64,000 nt of DNA from assembly GCA_008933995.1 (NCBI GenBank), contig WARS01000031.1, forward strand, positions 5,495,979 to 5,559,978, read 5' to 3'. The stretch's first letter is position 1. Each line of letters opens with the position of its first letter. Made by a program: the position numbers and the translations under genes. Under the pieces are notes generated by a model that saw only the letters and a list, made by a program, of their open reading frames with translations, did not search any database and was not told the origin of the DNA. Shown one piece after another: positions 12,500 through 24,424 of this stretch. The stretch is from Datnioides undecimradiatus (lineage: Eukaryota > Chordata > Actinopteri > Lobotiformes > Datnioididae).

Positions 12500-12965
12500 C
12501 TTGACTGCAATGGAGGCTTTGTCACCTCTGTTATTCAGCTAGCGCAGTCACCATCACAACCTATTCTGACACCAAATGTAAAGTCCAACTGCCCTCCAAA
12601 TCCCTCCCAATTATAAAAGGTCCTTGAGTTGCTGTTTTGCCCCCTCTCTAGCTCCTGTCTGATTACTGAGTGTGGGGCGAGCTGCACAGGCAATCAGCCG
12701 CAAAGCGCAGAGGACCAAGAGGACTGGGGAAAAAAATCAAATCCAAAACACTGCAAAAAATAAACTAAAGGAGGACTTCTGGACCGCAATTACAGGCCAT
12801 CCAGCCAGGCCTCTGCTCCAGCACTCAAGAGCTGCCGTGATTTCCGACAGAAAAGGTTATTAGTTTTTATTGGAGGAAATAGATGCTGGGTGGCTTTAAA
12901 TGGCACAGTAATGCAGCAGTGGGGTGGAGGGAGGCCTCCTGACCCAGGTCTCCCAAGGGTCCCAT
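12500..12965. promoter_or_regulatory. Candidate regulatory element, includes a TATA-like sequence
   Basis: Balanced repeat-free patch. TATAAAAGG at 12,612-12,620 is a near-ideal TATA box on the plus strand, followed by a pyrimidine-rich stretch where a start site would lie at about 12,642-12,650. The part from 12,780 to 12,910 has GCAATTACAGG and TTATTAG cores. The downstream open frame (about 63 codons) has no recognisable homology. The patch could be an enhancer, or the promoter of an unannotated non-coding transcript. Confidence 0.3.
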
Positions 12966-13456
12966 TGCACTGCCGGAGGGACACACAGAAGCCATCACAG
13001 ACCCTCTCCCCTTCCCCCAGCACTCATGCCCTATACAGCTCCTGCATGAACTCCAAGGCACTGCTCTGGTCTTTGGCCTTGAACTCAAACAGACACCCAC
13101 TTCTTTTTTTTCTGACATCCCCCTAAACATAAGCATCATTCCTGATGAGGTGTCTACAGCCTCACATTGTTCCTATGTCCTAAGTCACTTTTAAATATGA
13201 AGTTGTTCATATTAAACCAAATGTTTTTGTTTTAAAATTACAATTTTCTTTGTAATAAGAGAGGCCAATGTATATTTAAATTATATTAAATTACATTTAG
13301 AGTGTAAAATTTTAAATTACAATTGCAAGTCCCAAAATAAAGTGAGTAAAACCATAGAGTTGAAATGGTTTTATTTTAAACGCTCCCTTCACATTGATAT
13401 TCTGACACATAAATTTTACCTCTACATTTTGAAGCTGTGTTTGTGTATCAGTGCAC

Positions 13457-13498
<42 letters not shown>

Positions 13499-13515
13499 CT
13501 GCATATGCCTCCAAC
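12966..13515. other. Non-coding stretch, no gene seen
   Basis: C-rich to about 13,130, then AT-rich to 13,440, then a CA array. Nothing gene-like. Confidence 0.5.
13465..13494. repeat. (AC)n microsatellite, about 30 bp
   Basis: Perfect AC array. Several overlapping short frames on both strands derive from it. Confidence 0.97.
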
Positions 13516-13640
13516 ATAGCAATGGCACATGTGAAAACATTATCAGCGAGCGTGGCGGCAGCGTGTTTGCTCGGCTCTGTGTAATGACTGCCTGCAGATT
13601 TCCTGTCGCGAGCACGTGAGTCTGTGGCTCCAGAAGAAGA
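13516..13640. promoter_or_regulatory. Candidate regulatory element, CpG-bearing
   Basis: Patch with several CpG dinucleotides (GCGAGCGTGGCGGC near 13,545, GTCGCGAGCACGTGAG near 13,605), a CACGTG E-box at about 13,612 and an ATTATC core. CpG retention is unusual against the CpG-poor background nearby. Confidence 0.28.
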
Positions 13641-14355
13641 GAAGTATGCAACCATATTTGCCTTTGTGCTGGGCTGCCAGTGTGTGTACTCTGCTGTGTG
13701 TGACGTTATTTCACAATGTGTAAGCTATGATCTGCCTGCACCAGATGAAGTGCTCTCCACAGGGGTCGGCGTGTCAGTGTCCAGTAAAAGGCGGTAATCA
13801 GACATGTATTCTTTCATCGGCCAGAGGGAACATACAGAAATGTTTTTAATGATTTCACTACGACTGTATTCCATGCATCTGATGCAACATCTGAGCTGCT
13901 TAGGTGTGTAAAATGCAATTACTTTGATTATGAGTCTGTGTCAAAATATGTCACTGTATGTCAAAGCAGATAATATGTTAATGCCATCTTTTGTGAATGT
14001 GTGCGTGCGTGTGTGTTTGTCTTCATTGTGCTTGCTGCCCATACTCTCCTCTCCTAATCTGTATTCAGGGCAGGTAGACTCCAGCACGGACCCACAGCTC
14101 AGTAACTAATGGAGGGGCTGATGGGAGCCTGATGACGACCACAGGGCCATTTGTACACACACACACACACACACACGCATTCACAAGCACACACAGACAG
14201 TGCACATACACAAACACAAACGCTGTGGTCATTTCCATCCGACATCTATACACTGCATCATGGGGGTAGTAGCCAGGTAAGATAATTACATCACTGTTTA
14301 ATATTGGTGATTTTTTTCAATTTGATCAATTTTATCATCTTTCTGAGTAAGTGAG
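13641..14355. other. Non-coding stretch, no gene seen
   Basis: Mixed sequence with a short AC array at 14,155-14,176. Nothing gene-like. Confidence 0.5.
14155..14176. repeat. (AC)n microsatellite, 22 bp
   Basis: Perfect AC array followed by degenerate CA-rich sequence to about 14,220. Confidence 0.95.
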
Positions 14356-14359
14356 TAAC

Positions 14360-14600
14360 AATTACAGCGCAAGGCATCTTCCTTTCCTGCCTCCGTTGAT
14401 TTCACTGCTGCTGTTGTTGCTGCCACTGCTTAGATTTCTGCCTTTAATTGCCTCCACTGCAAACTTTTCCAGCGAACCACTGCCCCTCTAAGTTGATTGC
14501 CAGGAAGTGCAGGGAATTAGAAAATTAATGTCACACCAGGGTCAGTGCATTAGAGTGCTGCACACATAAACTAGCACAATAGGTTTGTTCTCTTACCTGC
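14360..14600. promoter_or_regulatory. Candidate regulatory element
   Basis: Balanced repeat-free patch with CTTTAATTGCC (near 14,442), GTTGATTGCC and GGAATTAGAAAATTAATG (near 14,513-14,530) homeodomain cores and a GTCAGTGCATTAG segment. No coding potential. Confidence 0.33.
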
Positions 14601-14929
14601 AGTTGGTGTTTTGAATATATTCTACGTTTGTGAGAATTAATCCGCCGTATATCAGTGTTTCTGTCTATCATTGATAGTTATATGTGGTCACAAAGAGGAC
14701 ATTTAAGTCAAACATGGACACTTAAACTCAAAAACTTCCTCCTTTTCATGTACCAGCTGTTTCCATCCTCTTTTCTCCTGTCCTCTCATGCTGTCTTTAC
14801 ATCTGCTCTCATGCTGTATCTGTGGATCTTCCCTGGTCGTTTTTTTCTCTTTTCTTTTCCTTTTCTATCTTTTCCTTTCATTTTTTATGTGTTTCCTTTC
14901 CTTTTCTCCTTTTCCTCCTCCTCTGCTGA

Positions 14930-15185
14930 GCTTGGGCCAAAGAGCTGACAGCCAGTGACCTAGGGGCCTCCGAGGCTCCCAGGGAGAAAGGTAATGGGCC
15001 CAACCCCGGAACGCACTCTCACTCTCGGCACACATGGGGCTGCCGGCGGCTTTGATCCAGTAGCCCCTGCTCGGGTCTCCTGACGCCTGGTGAGGAAATT
15101 CATAGGAACAACTGGAAGAGGCCTGTGTTTATTCAGCTCCTTTAATGAGGAGGGAGACGGATTATCGGGGGCCTAGATCTCCCCA
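14930..15185. promoter_or_regulatory. Candidate regulatory element, GC-leaning
   Basis: Follows a long pyrimidine-rich tract (about 14,830-14,925). A sequence resembling an exon sits here: a CT-rich run ending in AG, about 60 bases, then AAAG/GTAATG near 14,989. The enclosed bases do not read as a recognisable peptide, so I treat it as regulatory or chance. CpG-bearing segments occur at 15,003-15,080. Confidence 0.25.
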
Positions 15186-18100
15186 AAAAAACATGAGGAA
15201 AGAAAACTGCTGCTCCTTCCAGATGTTGCTCTATCACTGGTCACTCCAAAAGAATCCGAGAGAGAGAGGGAAAGGGAAGGTTTCAGTATGCAAGAGGGAG
15301 AACTAGTGGTCGGCAGGAGAATTTCCTTGTGTTTTCTCTGTTCTTCTGTCTGGCCAGATGTGGGAGCTGGCCAGCCCTCTCTGGGTGAGCCCAGAGCAGA
15401 GCAGCCGCCCAGGCGCAGTGAGGAAAGCTGGGGGCTCTAGGAGGGAGCTTGCAGACATGTGTTTTTTTTTTTTGTTTTTTGGGGGGTTGTGGGGGTATGT
15501 TACATGGTGTAGGTTACCAAAGCTCTCAGGCATAAGCTTTACTTTAAGAAATTTGTGCTGTCTTAAAGGGAAAACGAAGCTATTTCCTGAGCCTCTCATA
15601 CGACGTCTAATGTGTTATTTTTTCAATTCTTCACACATAGCCTCATTGTAATCCTAATTAACGTAGCAAAGCAAGTGACGTGGGAGCTGACGTCTGAAGC
15701 CCGTCTGTACCACAATTTGAAACAGAAGCCTGATCCACACATACGGTAGCCTATTTGACTACAGGTGGTGGAAGGGTGGAGCCTGGTAACAGCACTCCAC
15801 CTGCAGACACAAAGCAGACTCTGGGCTGTATGCTGTGTGTCAGGCCCTTGACCCTTTTGCCAGGAGACTGACCGGATCAATACGTCTCTCTATTGTCAAA
15901 CCATTTAGGGGAGGATTACGGGTCAGCCACTGGTCACAGATCCTCACACAGAGGGCAAAGGTCAGTCTGTGGTACACATCTACATGTGATTTCCACACAT
16001 CAGATCTTGTTAGGAGTATCACCTGTGGTACAAACAGCTTTGTAGTGCAGTCTGGAGTACCTGGAGCCTTTTCAAACATTCATCCTCTATCTTTACGTCC
16101 CACAAGAAAATCAGATCCCTGTTATAATTTACAAAACCAGACCGTCTTCACCTTCGTCCCCTGAACTGCTAACTGCTCTAGGTTCAAGGTCAGGCCAATG
16201 ACAGGTTGAAAAAGAGACACGCATGTGTGTGTATTTGTCTGTGAGGAGGTTTGTGATTGGTGAGAACAGCAAGCAAAGCATGAGGATGCTGACAATTAAA
16301 GAAGTCTATAATTGTTATCCAGATTCATGTGCATGTTCATATCCATAAAGAACCGCTGTGCCAGTGTGTGTATGTTTGTGTGTGCGAGTGTGTGTGTATG
16401 TATGCAATCAAATAAATGATCATAAACGTGCAATAATATAAGTGCACTTCAGAGCTATAAAATTACACTTGAGGAGATTATTCAGTGAAACAAAATAAAA
16501 CACCATTTCACTGGTGTTGATTGGTAAATCTGCTCAATGCAGACAGCTAATTAGAAAGGATTGCTTGAATAGTCAGTTATATTAAACCACCATAATATTA
16601 TCTCTGAAGGACTTGTGTTTGTGTAATTATCACATTGCCTTAAAATCAATCCCGCTCTGACATGAGGAATTCAAAACACTGAATGTGTGTCGAAGATATC
16701 AATAAACAACCATTACTGCACATAAGATAATGTGAGGGTAAGCTGCCTGCTTAATGTGATTTAGATCATTGCACACTTCACTGATAAAACATCAACATCT
16801 GATTTAAAAAAAATAATTTGTGGAGTGACTGAGACTTAAATAATGCTGGTGGAAATACAACTTTAGGGTTACAAATATGGTTAAAAAAATTACACATTTT
16901 TATATTATAATTAAGTAGACACATGAAAAAGTGATATAGCATTAAATAATTCTCTGGAATTATTTCACACTGAGGTTAATTGCTATTATGAGTTCAAAAA
17001 CAGAGAGAGAGTTTCCCAATGTAAATTGTGATTATATTATATAAAATATTAATGCTTATAGTATTCCCCTTGTTGTTTTTGAAATGCTTTTTTTGTGTGT
17101 TTGATCTGTCTTCAACAATTAACCGCAGACCTCTTGTTATTTTCTGTAAGCAAACCTGAGGGAAAATTATAATATTTTATATGTTTGTTCATGCATTCAT
17201 TTAAACTTAAGTGCATCAGCTATCTCAGTTTTCAGAATTTATTTCACTAAATCAATTACTTTTTAATTGGACTGTAAGATTTTACCACTCATTTACTACT
17301 GCAATGTAATTAATTAAGAAAATCATATGTCTGCTTATTTTGAGTTATCATCAAGTTTATCCATTTTACCCAATCACACATTTTTAGGATCAGGACATGG
17401 TAAAAATGATACCAAACAAAAACATTACGTGACTTTTGTTGATAACAATAAAGTTTACAAATAATGAGGTATGTGCTTGTTGTGGATGTCAGTAAAGTCT
17501 TTCTGCACAACCTCTCCTACAATTTAAACTCTAACCCTCTAGCTGATTTTTTTCTCCAAGGAAACACTTACCAACTGTGAAGCAGAGGAAAGCTTCCTTC
17601 ACAGTCCTGCAAAACATAAGAGAAGTGCATCATTGTCCACAGTCTTCAGTTGTACTTCAAACAAATTGTCTCCAAGAAAACAAAAGTGAACCACAGGTCT
17701 CACTGTGCATGTTGGTTTATTACAATTACAATTCATACCCTTTTGCCAACATCCATCTTACTGACCAATAATATCTGCCCCAAGGCTGTACTAAGCTTGC
17801 AACAAGAATGGATAAAAACCTGCATAATCTGGCAAATCACAGACAGCCATTATCACCATAGTGTTATTTTGCACTCACTCCTTTCTGCAGGCTCTGAGCT
17901 GTTTGTTATGAAGTTATATTATAACCCGAGGATAAGAAAAAGACACTGCACAGACATATTATGCATAAAATACATAAAAAAGCCACCAGGAAGACGTCTC
18001 TCGGAAAATGGGGGAAAAAATGTATATATGTAAATCAAAAACGAGTCTTTTATACATCGAATGCATTCTCAGGTCATTCAAGACACTTTGTACAGCAGCT

Positions 18101-18905
18101 CAAACAAAAAAAAGACTGCTGCACATTGTTCCTCAGTTATCCAAAACAGTGGGCCTCCATCACCAATCTTGTGTCTTTGGAGCTCAAGCGAAACAAAACA
18201 CTGCCCTCTCAAACGCAAACTGTTTCAAAAACACATCTTTCCCCACTGCTGCTATGGACACTGAATTTGTAACACGCATTGCTATTTCTCTTTCTTATTA
18301 TCTGTTTAAGTTTGAGAATGATACATATCCTGTTGTCACACATACCCAATACATTACAACACCAAGCTAATAATCACAATGTACCAAGAGCAAGATATTC
18401 TGTGTGGTCACAAATTTCAAACTTATAGTCAAACAGACAATTTTTGAGGGGGAACAGCTCAACGTTGGAAATAATTTCGTCTTTTCTTTCATTTATTGTG
18501 AAATAATTTCTGGCAGCACCGCAAACAACACACTCTGGTTTAATTTTGGTGAGCTTCGAGAGCACAATTGCTAGCTTCACGCTGGCAGGAGAAATGTTGT
18601 GCCTCAAGATACTATGAATAAAAGACAAACAGACAAATTAATTCATTAATAAATAGAATATAAAAACCTACATACAACATACTGGGCTTACTGTAACAGA
18701 CAGAAATTAATCGACAGTATTCCCTGCGGTGCTGACATTCAGACTTCATTTTAAATTATATTAGTATTATTAATGCTGAGCTAAAACCAACACTTCCCTG
18801 TTTCTCTGTACAGTACGGTGTGATGATGCTGCAGCCTCAATCAGCCTTTAACCCCTGCCCCTAGACAAGGTAAAGGCATCCATTCCCCTGACTCCAGGTC
18901 AGTAA
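15186..18905. other. Non-coding stretch, mostly AT-rich, no recognised gene
   Basis: 15.2-16.2 kb is mixed and 16.4-18.8 kb is strongly AT-rich. At 17.6-18.4 kb there are several overlapping plus-strand frames (up to 127 codons), and at 18,374-18,628 an 84-codon minus-strand frame with a Cys-x2-Cys pair. I recognise none of them. They overlap in different frames, lack flanking splice signals that I trust, and could be remnants of an old mobile element or chance. Confidence 0.45.
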
Positions 18906-18909
18906 GTAA

Positions 18910-19180
18910 GCTTGTATTTTTGGATGGCTGCAGCCGATTGCGTATGCACTTTAATAAGCGGGCTGCAGGTCAGGCAGATTTATAGGCCCATGGTGGGGTG
19001 GAGGGACCGGACTCCCTTGGCCTCCAGCTTCCCTCTGCGCCATTACGCCAGAGTGAGATATAGTGGGATATTGATCCCAATGCCACTTCATTTCGCAATA
19101 ACTATTACACGATATTCTCCCGGGCTGCGCGTGGCTCCTGATTTATGCTGCCTTGCTATTTACATTAGCAGTAAGTGTTT
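18910..19180. promoter_or_regulatory. Candidate regulatory element
   Basis: Strikingly balanced, repeat-free patch inside AT-rich DNA. It contains TGCGCCATTACGCC, TTTCGCAATAAC, ATATTCTCCCGGG, and TGATTTAT at about 19,139, a PBX-HOX-type core. Several CpGs are retained. No coding potential. Confidence 0.38.
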
Positions 19181-19184
19181 TTCT

Positions 19185-20085
19185 ATACCAACTGCGGAGG
19201 GTCTTACAGCCACACAAATGGACATGTGAACATTCACATTCTATACCACACCTGTCTTTTTGCTGCCTTTGATGCCATTTCACAGTAGCAGGGGTGCTTA
19301 ACACAACGCAGCCTGCTAGGTGAGTAATGGTAGATACAGACATAAGCATATTGAAGAATACATCCCAGCTTTCATTACAGTTGTGCGATTGACCTTGAGG
19401 CAATGTTATTCTCTCCTGCATTATATCTTATTTAAAATACCTGCTTGATCACATCCGCTCTTTAGACTGTTATTATATGCATAGAGATGTTTTTAAATAA
19501 TTTCATATTATTTCATTTATACTTCAGTGCAAAGAAAGCAATCAAAATAGAGATGATTGCTGCATCTGTGTGGAGAAACAGAATCATAATTTGTGTTAAA
19601 TAAATAAATGTGTTCGCATTTAAATATTACATTTATTTATTACATTAAATGGTTTTACAGCACATCCTCCATCATACATTGTGTCCTGCTTACAGCTAGT
19701 AAACCTAAAAATAAATTCAGATAGAGACATTACTATTGACACTGTGCTGCTGTCGATGCGAGACTTGAATGCTGCCAATTTGCAAATTATATCATATGAA
19801 GGAAATTGTTGCCATGATCAGGATAATTAGGGTAAGCAGCCTGTGCCTCCTGAACCAGCTGCATACTCCAAAGCTGGGTCTTTGCCAAAGTGGCTTCCCT
19901 TGCAGTGCCAGGCTGGTGCTGAGTGTTTGTTTACACACAGACGAAAGCTGTGTCAATGGCAGAGTGGGAGACATGAATGGGGAGGAAGGGTGGGAGACAG
20001 ACCCTGTTAGTGCTGACATTCCCAGAGGCAGCCCCATGTGGGGCACCGCGCCTCAGATGCCGTCACTGCTACACTGTGCCACAAC
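19185..20085. other. Non-coding stretch, no gene seen
   Basis: AT-rich to about 19,800, then balanced (19,830-20,085) without strong motifs. Nothing gene-like. Confidence 0.45.
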
Positions 20086-20089
20086 AGAA

Positions 20090-20530
20090 AACAAAAGGAC
20101 TAATGACCCTTAATTGCTTTGGAGCCGTTTAAAATCAGATGAGTGTCGCCTAAACTGCAGTATGTAAATCAAATCCCCCTCCTTGTCTACCCCCTAAGCT
20201 CTCTCCCCTGGCACAATCAAGTCTTTTTCTCATAAGGGGGCGGGCAGCTTAGCAGGCTCACTGCCAAGTGAGGGGAGCTGGCAAGCGTGGTAATGTGTAG
20301 ACACTTGTTGCTACAATGCCTGCCTGTTACGCCAGCACATGGTAGAAATGGGGCGGCTGAGGGGCGTGTGTAAGGAGCAGATGGGCATACTATAGCCTCC
20401 ACGTGCTTCCATATTAAACATGGTAACAGAAAAGAAGCGTGCTCTGCTCCTGGCTTTCAAAGCTGGCAGACACTGCGTGCAAGTCTCATTCATTAATAGC
20501 TTCATTCATATGCAACACAGAGTTTGATTG
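20090..20530. promoter_or_regulatory. Candidate regulatory element
   Basis: Long balanced patch. It has CTTAATTGC near 20,110, a GC box (GGGGGCGGGC at 20,236-20,245, Sp1/KLF type), a hairpin with 6-bp arms (CTCACT/AGTGAG at 20,257-20,272) and CATTCATTAATAGC near 20,490. The CCATATTAAACATGG segment near 20,408 is partly palindromic. Confidence 0.36.
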
Positions 20531-20534
20531 TACA

Positions 20535-22565
20535 CAAATGCCCTATTAGGGAGGTGGGGGTCGGTTAGTGAAAGCAAGTCAGTGAGTGCGCGTGCATGCA
20601 TGTTTCTGCAAGTGCGATTGCTTATGCTTGTTTGCATGTGTGTTTGCATATCTTTGGAAGTGACAGAGTTTCCTTTGTGTATGCTTAAAGGGATTGTATA
20701 AGGCCGAGTTTGGTCTGGGCATTGCTATTGCTATACTTTAACATTAAATAGTAGAGGACACCTTAAAAATACATTTTTATATATGTTTTTAGATTGATCC
20801 GAATATTAATAATTGTAATGATAAAAAATATGAGCAAAAAACCTGCAATATCTAATCATGGTATAGTTTGTTACAATATAACATAGTGCTACAGTTAAAA
20901 AGGAAACAAATAACTAAAGCCTTGTTTGAGCTGTTTATGTAGAGCTGTATAAGAATAGACATGCTGAATAATATCAACTGTTAAGTTTAACCACAGACGT
21001 CATGTCCTGGACTCAACCGCAGAGCAGACAGGTGTCTAAAGCCAGTGACCCAGTGAGAAGTGAGCGATGTCCTCCTGTGCCCCTGGGTGTCCCACTGCTC
21101 CCACCACAACCATTAACATCAAGCCTTAATGCATTTCCTATATCTGCATGCTTTTCTGCTATATGGAGTCCCTGGTGATTTAAAGACAGCAACAAACCTG
21201 TCCTATTTTCAGAGTGACATTATTGATAGACTGTCACTTCAGATTGTAGGTAACTGCTAATGGTTATTTTATGGTGCATATGTCAGATCTGATGTGGACT
21301 TTTTTTCTCCCCCTCGTCTGGGCTCTTAACCTATCTTTCTCTGTTTTATTTGATTCTAATGATTGCCTCAAGATCATTGCCACACTTTTATTAGAACAGA
21401 ACAGAACACAACTCCCTAACAAAATTGACCTTTTCTGGAAAATAACCTGCCAAGTACCACTGGAAAAATAATCTTTTTTTTTTTCTTTGAATGATATGTT
21501 ATTGATTGTAAAATTGATCATATTATTACTCATCTGTTGAACTGAACTGACTTTAAAGAAGAAAAAAAACTGCGAAAAATGAAAATTTAGCACAGCTGAA
21601 ACTGGGCGATCAAACACTGATAGAGCATGTATTTAGTTTCGATGTTCATCATGCTGTTTTGAAAAGCCAGCTCAAAACAGACCACCACCTCCTCTTCACC
21701 CCTCCGCTCTTTATCCACTCCAGTGTGTTCTCCCTGTGAACCTGTATCCCCTCTTGTCATGGATTAGCCTCCATACTTGCGTGAACAAAGACTCAGTCAG
21801 TATGTGTTTATGTGTTGGTCCATGTGCAGTGTGAAGAGAGGACGTGTCTCCCACTTATGTCCGGATCTTAGAGGACCCCAATTTGTTAGGCATTAATCAG
21901 AACACCTGCTCGGAGAGCACCCTGTGTCAGTGGTTCACTTTGTGTCCCAATGATTTCCTGGCTGCCAGGCTTTTTGTTTCACCACTTGAGTCATCAGTGT
22001 TGTTTGAAATCAATTTAACGATTGTGCCTGAGACTGATTTGAGTATGCAAATACCACATGTGGAGAAAAGTAGTCAGCAACATACAGAGATAGAAGAAAA
22101 GAGAGGGGCAAAAAAACATATGGAAGAGGAGCAGGGTGCTGTGGGTTATTCTGGCATTAAAGAGCAATAAGTCATCAAGGGATGCTCCAGCAGGTGGGTG
22201 TAAACAAAAGACAAAGCAAAAACATGAAAAAATGGATTGAATTTGTCTCTTCTTTTCTATGAAACCATGATGCTCCCTGCTGAAGGACAAGGCATGCAAG
22301 AGAACAATGTTTGAGGGGAAAAAAACACTATGACAGGACAAGGTAGACTAGGTCAGAAAGAGGCCAGGAAAGAAAGGGAGCACAAGAAAGAGATAGCAGA
22401 GGAAACAAATGAATAAATTCATGGGGCACAAAATGAAAAGAAAGATGGAGGGGAGTGGAGTAAAGGAAGGGGGTTGGAGTCATCAGTGGAAGATTTTTAT
22501 TGTCCGGACACAGGAGATGCACACAAAAGCACTGGGAAGATTCAATTAAGTATCATATGCAGTGA
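20535..22565. other. Non-coding stretch, no gene seen
   Basis: AT-rich filler at 20.7-21.6 kb. 21.65-22.05 kb is balanced. 22.06-22.48 kb is purine-rich on the plus strand. No gene-like frame. Confidence 0.5.
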
Positions 22566-22569
22566 CCTT

Positions 22570-22583
22570 ATTGCCATGGTTAC
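22570..22583. promoter_or_regulatory. RFX/X-box-like site
   Basis: ATTGCCATGGTTAC, read on the minus strand as GTAACC-AT-GGCAAT, fits the GTNRCC-N2-RGYAAC X-box except for the last base. It contains an NcoI-like palindrome CCATGG. Flanking sequence is unremarkable. Site prediction only. Confidence 0.45.
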
Positions 22584-22708
22584 GGAACAGTGGAAAATAT
22601 TAATCAAGCCTTGCAACAGGGAGAAAGATGGTGGAAGGAGAAATAGAAGGAAGACAGCTACGAGAGAGACAGAAAGTGGTGGGAGAGACAGAGGATAATG
22701 GCACAGTC

Positions 22709-22712
<4 letters not shown>

Positions 22713-22743
<31 letters not shown>
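22713..22743. repeat. (TG)n microsatellite, about 31 bp
   Basis: Perfect TG array immediately after a purine-rich stretch (22,610-22,697). Confidence 0.97.
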
Positions 22744-22745
<2 letters not shown>

Positions 22746-22900
22746 CATTTTATGTGTGTTTTAATGAGTACATTTGCAAGCCTCCATGACTGTCCTCACC
22801 CAGCTCTGGACATCCGTATGCTGACACTGAACATGTCATTTTTGACAATGGATTTTTGTCTCCTTGGGCTCCAAAAATATTTTTGAATAAAATGAAAAAA

Positions 22901-23431
22901 GCCAACACTTTACAATAAAGGACATACACTTCGACAGCGTTTAAGAGCAATAATGCTCACTAACTACTAGTTAACAAGTAACACCTAATTTTATAGGGTT
23001 GCTAATGATTACTTAATGATGGGTTTATTGAGAAACTAGAAAAGAATGGTTCAGGAATATTTCTGTGAGTATTAAAAAGTTCTTCACTAATAATTCCTAA
23101 TGGAGGACTATAAGTAGATAATGTAGAGTAACTACAAAACAGGAACAGAAAACTGTCTGCTCTAGTGAGACATCATTATCCACTACATATATATCAGAGT
23201 GCATTAGGACTTATTAGGGAAGTACAAGTTATCACTTATAAAGTCGGTCCTGATTCATCACCAGTTCTTTTCTGTCTTTTCTTCTATCTATACTTTTACT
23301 TCTTCTATCTAGTCTTCTTATCTAGCTGATATCAGAAGCTGCTGGTTAACTAGCAGTTAGTTCCTTATTTGTTCCTCATTTACTCCCTGGTAACTGTTCA
23401 AATTCTGTGTACCTGATTGTAAAGTGTTGCC
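22901..23431. mobile_element. Non-autonomous DNA transposon (MITE-like) with terminal inverted repeats
   Basis: The ends are inverted copies: CAACACTTTACAAT at 22,903-22,916 and its exact reverse complement at 23,416-23,429; allowing one mismatch the match extends to 16 bases from each end. A second subterminal inverted pair, CTAACTACTAGTTAAC at 22,960-22,975 against 23,345-23,360 (15 of 16 matching), lies 59 and 71 bases from the ends. The element is 531 bp, AT-rich, and encodes no protein, so it would have been moved by a transposase supplied elsewhere. Both flanks are A-rich, so no target-site duplication can be read with confidence. From memory, teleost genomes carry repeats beginning ACACTTTACAATAAGG; I suspect a hAT-like family but cannot confirm it. 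Confidence 0.75.
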
Positions 23432-23835
23432 AAAAAATTGCTGCCATCAGAACTCGTCTGCTTCACATTTTCACAAAGAAGAGTCACAAATGTGGAATGA
23501 GCTCAATTCAGAACTCATTTCATACAGGGGTGACCTCACTTTCCAGCTGACAAAGATTTGTTTTAGCTCGCACTCTGTATTTCAGGTTGCATTTTGTGTG
23601 CCCAAATATCTGTTGATGCTTTCTTAGGGAGGGAGGAAAAAATATCTAGAATCCATCACACATGAGCGAATTCATTAATAACAAAATGCGCAAATGTTTG
23701 CCACATGAAAATGAAATGTTTTCATCCATCAATGTGTGTTTTTTTCTGTGTGCAATGGTAAACTTACACATGGTTCTAAATAAATCCTCTAAAAACCAGT
23801 GCTTGCATATTGTTACAGACTCAGACAGAAAATTA
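23432..23835. other. Non-coding stretch, no gene seen
   Basis: AT-leaning sequence to the right of the transposon with no recognisable feature. Confidence 0.5.
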
Positions 23836-23839
23836 TGAC

Positions 23840-24140
23840 GATCATTTCAATCATATTCCATTATGATGTTCCTCTCAGTCACATTTCCCTGCACACTGCA
23901 GAAGGGGAAAGTTGAAGATTGTTCTGTTTGATGAAGCTGTAGAGTGTTTGCTCGCTGTCTGCAGGGACTGTCTTGAAAACAATCTATCTGAAACTCCCCC
24001 GCTGAGCAAAATGTTAAATAAACAAAGGCAGGGATAAACAAAATCCCTCCATTTCAATGTCACTGAGAAGAAAGCTAACATTTTAATGCTGCTATTGTGA
24101 AAAGGAGGTGGCAGCCATAACGCGATCATCGTTTAAACTT
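23840..24140. promoter_or_regulatory. Candidate regulatory element
   Basis: Balanced, repeat-free patch flanked on both sides by AT-rich DNA. It includes AACAAAGG (SOX/TCF-like, near 24,020), a run of balanced sequence with few T/A tracts, and TAACGCGATCATCG near 24,118 with two CpGs. No coding potential. Confidence 0.33.
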
Positions 24141-24420
24141 TGGACACATGGTGAAAATATTTTTTCTCTCTCTCAAAATAGATAATTATAAATGGGGGCA
24201 TGAAACATAATTGTCATAAGTGGTTCAGCTATGTGGCAAAGATAATCTCTCTTACTAACTGGTTTCCTGGTTTGCCTTTCCTTCAGGATGAATTTGACTT
24301 CTCCTGGTATTGATTAAAAAAACAAAAAACAAACATTATTTCTAATAGCACTTAAAAATAGTTTTTGGAATTCACAGGAAGAAAATGGGAAAGGTTTAAA
24401 AGTAAAATAAAATTAAAGTT
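24141..24420. other. Non-coding stretch, AT-rich
   Basis: Low-complexity AT-rich DNA leading into the LINE fragment. Nothing else seen. Confidence 0.5.
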
Positions 24421-24424
24421 TCTT

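Noticed and set aside
14925..14995. Possible 60-bp exon between a pyrimidine tract/AG and GTAATG
   Set aside because: Splice-like borders, but the enclosed sequence has no recognisable coding frame and no neighbouring exon.
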